Origin: Helicobacter pullorum NCTC 12824
GTDB taxonomy: Bacteria; Campylobacterota; Campylobacteria; Campylobacterales; Helicobacteraceae
Length of the DNA stretch: 64,000 nucleotides
Direction: 5' to 3'
Assembly: GCF_017979475.1 (NCBI RefSeq)
Contig: NZ_JAERIT010000005.1
Location: 1-64,000 of the forward strand
Shown here: one piece after another, positions 62,046 through 64,000 of the stretch
Layout of the letters: each line of letters begins with the position of its first letter
Position numbering within the stretch: the stretch's first letter is position 1
Made by a program: the position numbers and the translations under genes
Notes under the pieces: model-generated
Told to the model about the DNA's origin: nothing
The model's input: the letters and a program-made list of their open reading frames with translations, nothing else
Databases searched by the model: none

Positions 62046-62575
62046 GAAGATTTTGGACGAAAAGCCTTGATAATGTTTTCGTTAGTTTCAAGATAGGCAA
62101 CCCCAATCAAATCTAGGCAGTAAGGCACTGCTGGAAACACTGCATCAAGGCATTCGCGGATAGACTTTGGTTTGCCCGGTAGATTGATGATGAGGGTTTG
62201 GTTGCGGATTCCTGCGGTTTGTCGAGATAAAATAGCAGTGGGGACATATTGCAAACTAGTTTGTCGCATAAGCTCCCCAAAACCCGGTAGCATTTTTTGG
62301 CAAACTGCTTCAGTAGCTTCTGGAGTAACATCTCTGATTGCCGGACCTGTGCCACCTGTTGTGATGATTAAATCGCATTTGTCAATATCGCTTAATTGTA
62401 TGAGTTTTGCTTCAATAGTCTGTTGGTTATCTTCTATGATACAATAAACTTTTTCCCAAGGGGAAGTGAGATATTCTGTGAGAGTTTCTATGATTGCTTT
62501 TCCAGAGATATCTTCATAGATCCCTGCACTTGCTCTATCAGAAAGTGTAAGAATGCCTATTTTTGCTTTTTTCAT
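62042..62575 (-). CDS. mog: Molybdopterin adenylyltransferase
   Basis: Adenylates molybdopterin before Mo insertion. The 177 residues carry the MPT-binding motifs ITTGGTGPAIRDVTPEATE and LINLPGKPKSIRECL, characteristic of MogA. It is the last gene of a tight run: moaD-moaE-mobB-mog, with 4-bp overlaps between the last three genes. Confidence 0.92.
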   Translation of the reverse strand: MKKAKIGILTLSDRASAGIYEDISGKAIIETLTEYLTSPWEKVYCIIEDNQQTIEAKLIQLSDIDKCDLIITTGGTGPAIRDVTPEATEAVCQKMLPGFGELMRQTSLQYVPTAILSRQTAGIRNQTLIINLPGKPKSIRECLDAVFPAVPYCLDLIGVAYLETNENIIKAFRPKSS

Positions 62576-63057
62576 TTATAATCCTTTATATTAGCATTAA
62601 TCCATTCTAAAATTTCTTGTGGTTGATTGAGATTTAAAATCGCAAGATGTTTGGGGATAGAATCTTTAGAAATGCTTGAATCAATAGCAACAGCATCAAT
62701 ATAGGGAAAAAATCTTTCATCTATCATTTCTCTTGCGACGCAGATTCTAGGGAGTGGAATCTCTTTTAATCCCTCTACAAATAGATAATCACAATGCCCA
62801 AACTTTTGGATTATTTTATCCAAATCAAAGCTGTGATGGAATCTAAAGGTAGTTTGAATCGGGCTAAGAATTGCTACATTTGCCCCAGCTTTATAAAAAA
62901 TATCCGAATCTTTGCCCTCTGTATCAATATTTGCTTTATTTTTTGGGTCGTGTTTGATGATACTCACGCTTTTTTGAGGTGTAAGCAAAAGGGTTAATTT
63001 TTGGATTAAAGTAGTTTTGCCACTATTAGAATTTCCCGTAAAGGCAACGGCTTTCAT
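62572..63057 (-). CDS. mobB: Molybdopterin-guanine dinucleotide biosynthesis adaptor MobB
   Basis: A 161-residue GTP-binding protein that supports MobA in making the MGD cofactor. The P-loop is AFTGNSNSGKTTLIQKL and the segment CDYLFVEGLKEIPLPRI follows. Its presence implies bis-MGD enzymes such as formate dehydrogenase or nitrate/TMAO reductases in this organism (inference). Confidence 0.9.
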   Translation of the reverse strand: MKAVAFTGNSNSGKTTLIQKLTLLLTPQKSVSIIKHDPKNKANIDTEGKDSDIFYKAGANVAILSPIQTTFRFHHSFDLDKIIQKFGHCDYLFVEGLKEIPLPRICVAREMIDERFFPYIDAVAIDSSISKDSIPKHLAILNLNQPQEILEWINANIKDYK

Positions 63058-63509
63058 TGCAAAATCCCGCTAAATGGGAGTTTATAACTCCTATCTTTTG
63101 CATAGATTCTTTTTCCTTCTTTTAAATCGTATTTCCAAATGGGTGCTTTGTGTTTGAAATCTTCAATAAAATCCTCAAAAAGTTCTAAACAAACTCGCCT
63201 TTTGGAGCTAAAAATACCAGCCATATAAGAGCTTTTGTGGTTGGGGACATCACCTCTAGAATGTGCCATTTTTAAAAAGGCGCCTTTTTGAAGTGCTTTT
63301 TTATTCCAGTTTAAAAACCATTGATTTAAAAGTGGTTCATAAATATCAAAACTTAAACCATCACAATTATTTTCAGCACGCACAATGCCGGTAAAAATTG
63401 CATTTGCACCAAGATTGTTTTGTGTAGAAAAGAAATACCAATTTTGATAAATGGTTGTGGTGTCTAAAGGTGTATCAAAAATTTCTAATCCCATTGTGTT
63501 AAGAAGCAT
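63054..63509 (-). CDS. moaE: Molybdopterin synthase large subunit MoaE
   Basis: Catalytic subunit that converts precursor Z (cPMP) to molybdopterin with sulfur delivered by MoaD. The 151 residues include GANAIFTGIVRAEN, LSFDIYEPLL and the later AHSRGDVP and AGIFSSKRRVCLELF motifs. It lies directly after moaD and overlaps mobB by 4 bp. Confidence 0.92.
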   Translation of the reverse strand: MLLNTMGLEIFDTPLDTTTIYQNWYFFSTQNNLGANAIFTGIVRAENNCDGLSFDIYEPLLNQWFLNWNKKALQKGAFLKMAHSRGDVPNHKSSYMAGIFSSKRRVCLELFEDFIEDFKHKAPIWKYDLKEGKRIYAKDRSYKLPFSGILQ

Positions 63510-63731
63510 TTAGCCACCACAAACAGGGGGTAAAAGTGCTATTTTATCCCCATCTTTAAAAGAAATATCTAAAGAGCTAATAATTTCTCCATTAAGGGCG
63601 ATTGCACAATGTTGTAACCATTTTTGTATTTCTGTATCTTTTTGTAGCTCTTGTTTTAATTCATAGAAGTTTTTAGCTTCGCTTGTAAGGCTTTTGTTGC
63701 CAAGTGGTCCTAATAATTCGATTGTAACCAT
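63510..63731 (-). CDS. moaD: Molybdopterin synthase sulfur carrier MoaD
   Basis: A 73-residue ubiquitin-fold carrier with the C-terminal Gly-Gly (LPPVCGG) that becomes the thiocarboxylate, and the core ALNGEIISSLDISFKDGDKI. It directly abuts moaE. The tcdA-type E1 gene in this window is a candidate but unlikely activator, since MoeB normally performs that step. Confidence 0.93.
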   Translation of the reverse strand: MVTIELLGPLGNKSLTSEAKNFYELKQELQKDTEIQKWLQHCAIALNGEIISSLDISFKDGDKIALLPPVCGG

Positions 63732-63757
63732 ATATTCCCTTTGCTTATAAACTTTAT

Positions 63758-64000
63758 TTACAGAAGCTCTAAGCGTTCTTCTTTCATCTTATAAGGGAGA
63801 ATCTTGTTATTTTTTGGGGGTGTTTTTTGTGGGATAATTTTGGGAGATTTTTTTGTATTGAAATTTTTTAGCGGCACAGTTGAGAGGATTTTTCCTGTGC
63901 GTGCATCAATAATAAAAGCGGTATTTTTGGGGTGTTTTTGGATTTCGTTTTGAATAGTTCTATCAATTTTTGTTGGAGGTTGGATTTTGTGCTGTGGTTT
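63758..64000 (-). CDS. 3' end of an unidentified Pro/Lys-rich protein (partial)
   Basis: An open frame runs in from the window edge to a TAA at 63758-63760, giving the last 80 residues. The tail is rich in Lys, Pro, Thr and Ile (for example SPKIIPQKTPPKNNKILP) and contains TAFIIDARTGKILSTV, a short beta-hairpin-like segment. I do not recognise the family. It is 26 bp upstream of moaD on the same strand, so may be part of the same transcript. Confidence 0.6.
   Translation of the reverse strand, partial: KPQHKIQPPTKIDRTIQNEIQKHPKNTAFIIDARTGKILSTVPLKNFNTKKSPKIIPQKTPPKNNKILPYKMKEERLELL

Noticed and set aside
63510-63731. ThiS instead of MoaD
   Set aside because: The Gly-Gly tail is shared, but direct coupling to moaE and mobB supports MoaD.

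Overview
This is an AT-rich chromosomal segment from a Campylobacterota bacterium, most likely a Helicobacter outside the H. pylori group. From memory, several blocks follow H. pylori gene order: lnt/cvpA/lysS/glyA/DUF1882/SPOR; ispE/smpB/exbB/exbD; rppH/lysC/hobA/holB/folP; nifS/nifU; and mog/moaE/moaD. HobA, DUF1882 proteins and the NifS/NifU pair are themselves characteristic of this phylum. TTG and GTG starts are common, promoters are T-rich with TATAAT boxes, and genes are tightly packed with many TAATG or ATGA overlaps. I see no tRNA, rRNA, CRISPR array, insertion sequence or prophage.

Layout. 0.2-7 kb: envelope and core metabolism (lnt, yajQ, cvpA, lysS, glyA, DUF1882, SPOR protein, prmC). 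7.6-13.5 kb: an M48 membrane protease, a divergent MreB paralogue with pgeF, dapD, two small proteins and kdsB. 13.6-17.3 kb: Fe-S assembly (nifS, nifU), a flavin-fold oxidoreductase and a ZIP metal transporter. 17.6-19.6 kb: a copper-type TonB receptor broken by three lesions, followed by a compact 4.5S SRP RNA. 19.8-26.8 kb: gatA-guaB, a membrane TPR protein and serS. 26.8-33.8 kb: one long minus-strand operon (MATE pump, methyltransferase, aguB, an extremely acidic 53-residue protein, tcdA, surE, ispA, PDZ protein, ybaB, panD). 34-37.2 kb: a Upf1-like helicase, hypD and a lipoprotein.

37.3-44 kb is a plus-strand operon truB-csrA-ispE-smpB-exbB-exbD that continues into a small membrane protein, an 862-residue MotA/ExbB-type protein with a very long helical tail, and an OmpA/MotB-like partner. 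The last two have the architecture of ZorA and ZorB, the motor half of the Zorya anti-phage system. No ZorC, ZorD or ZorE effector accompanies them. This is the best candidate for an undescribed system in the window.

44-57.3 kb: ung, gatC, an orphan TetR regulator, then rppH-lysC-hobA-holB-folP, an unknown helical protein, a metallophosphoesterase, a PflA-like TPR protein, xseB, a nitrilase-fold protein lacking the catalytic cysteine and lysine, and rpoD. 57.4-62 kb: dnaE, a SUI1/YciH-like protein and an RluB/RsuA-type pseudouridine synthase. 62-64 kb: molybdenum cofactor genes (mog, mobB, moaE, moaD) and the 3' end of an unidentified gene at the window edge.
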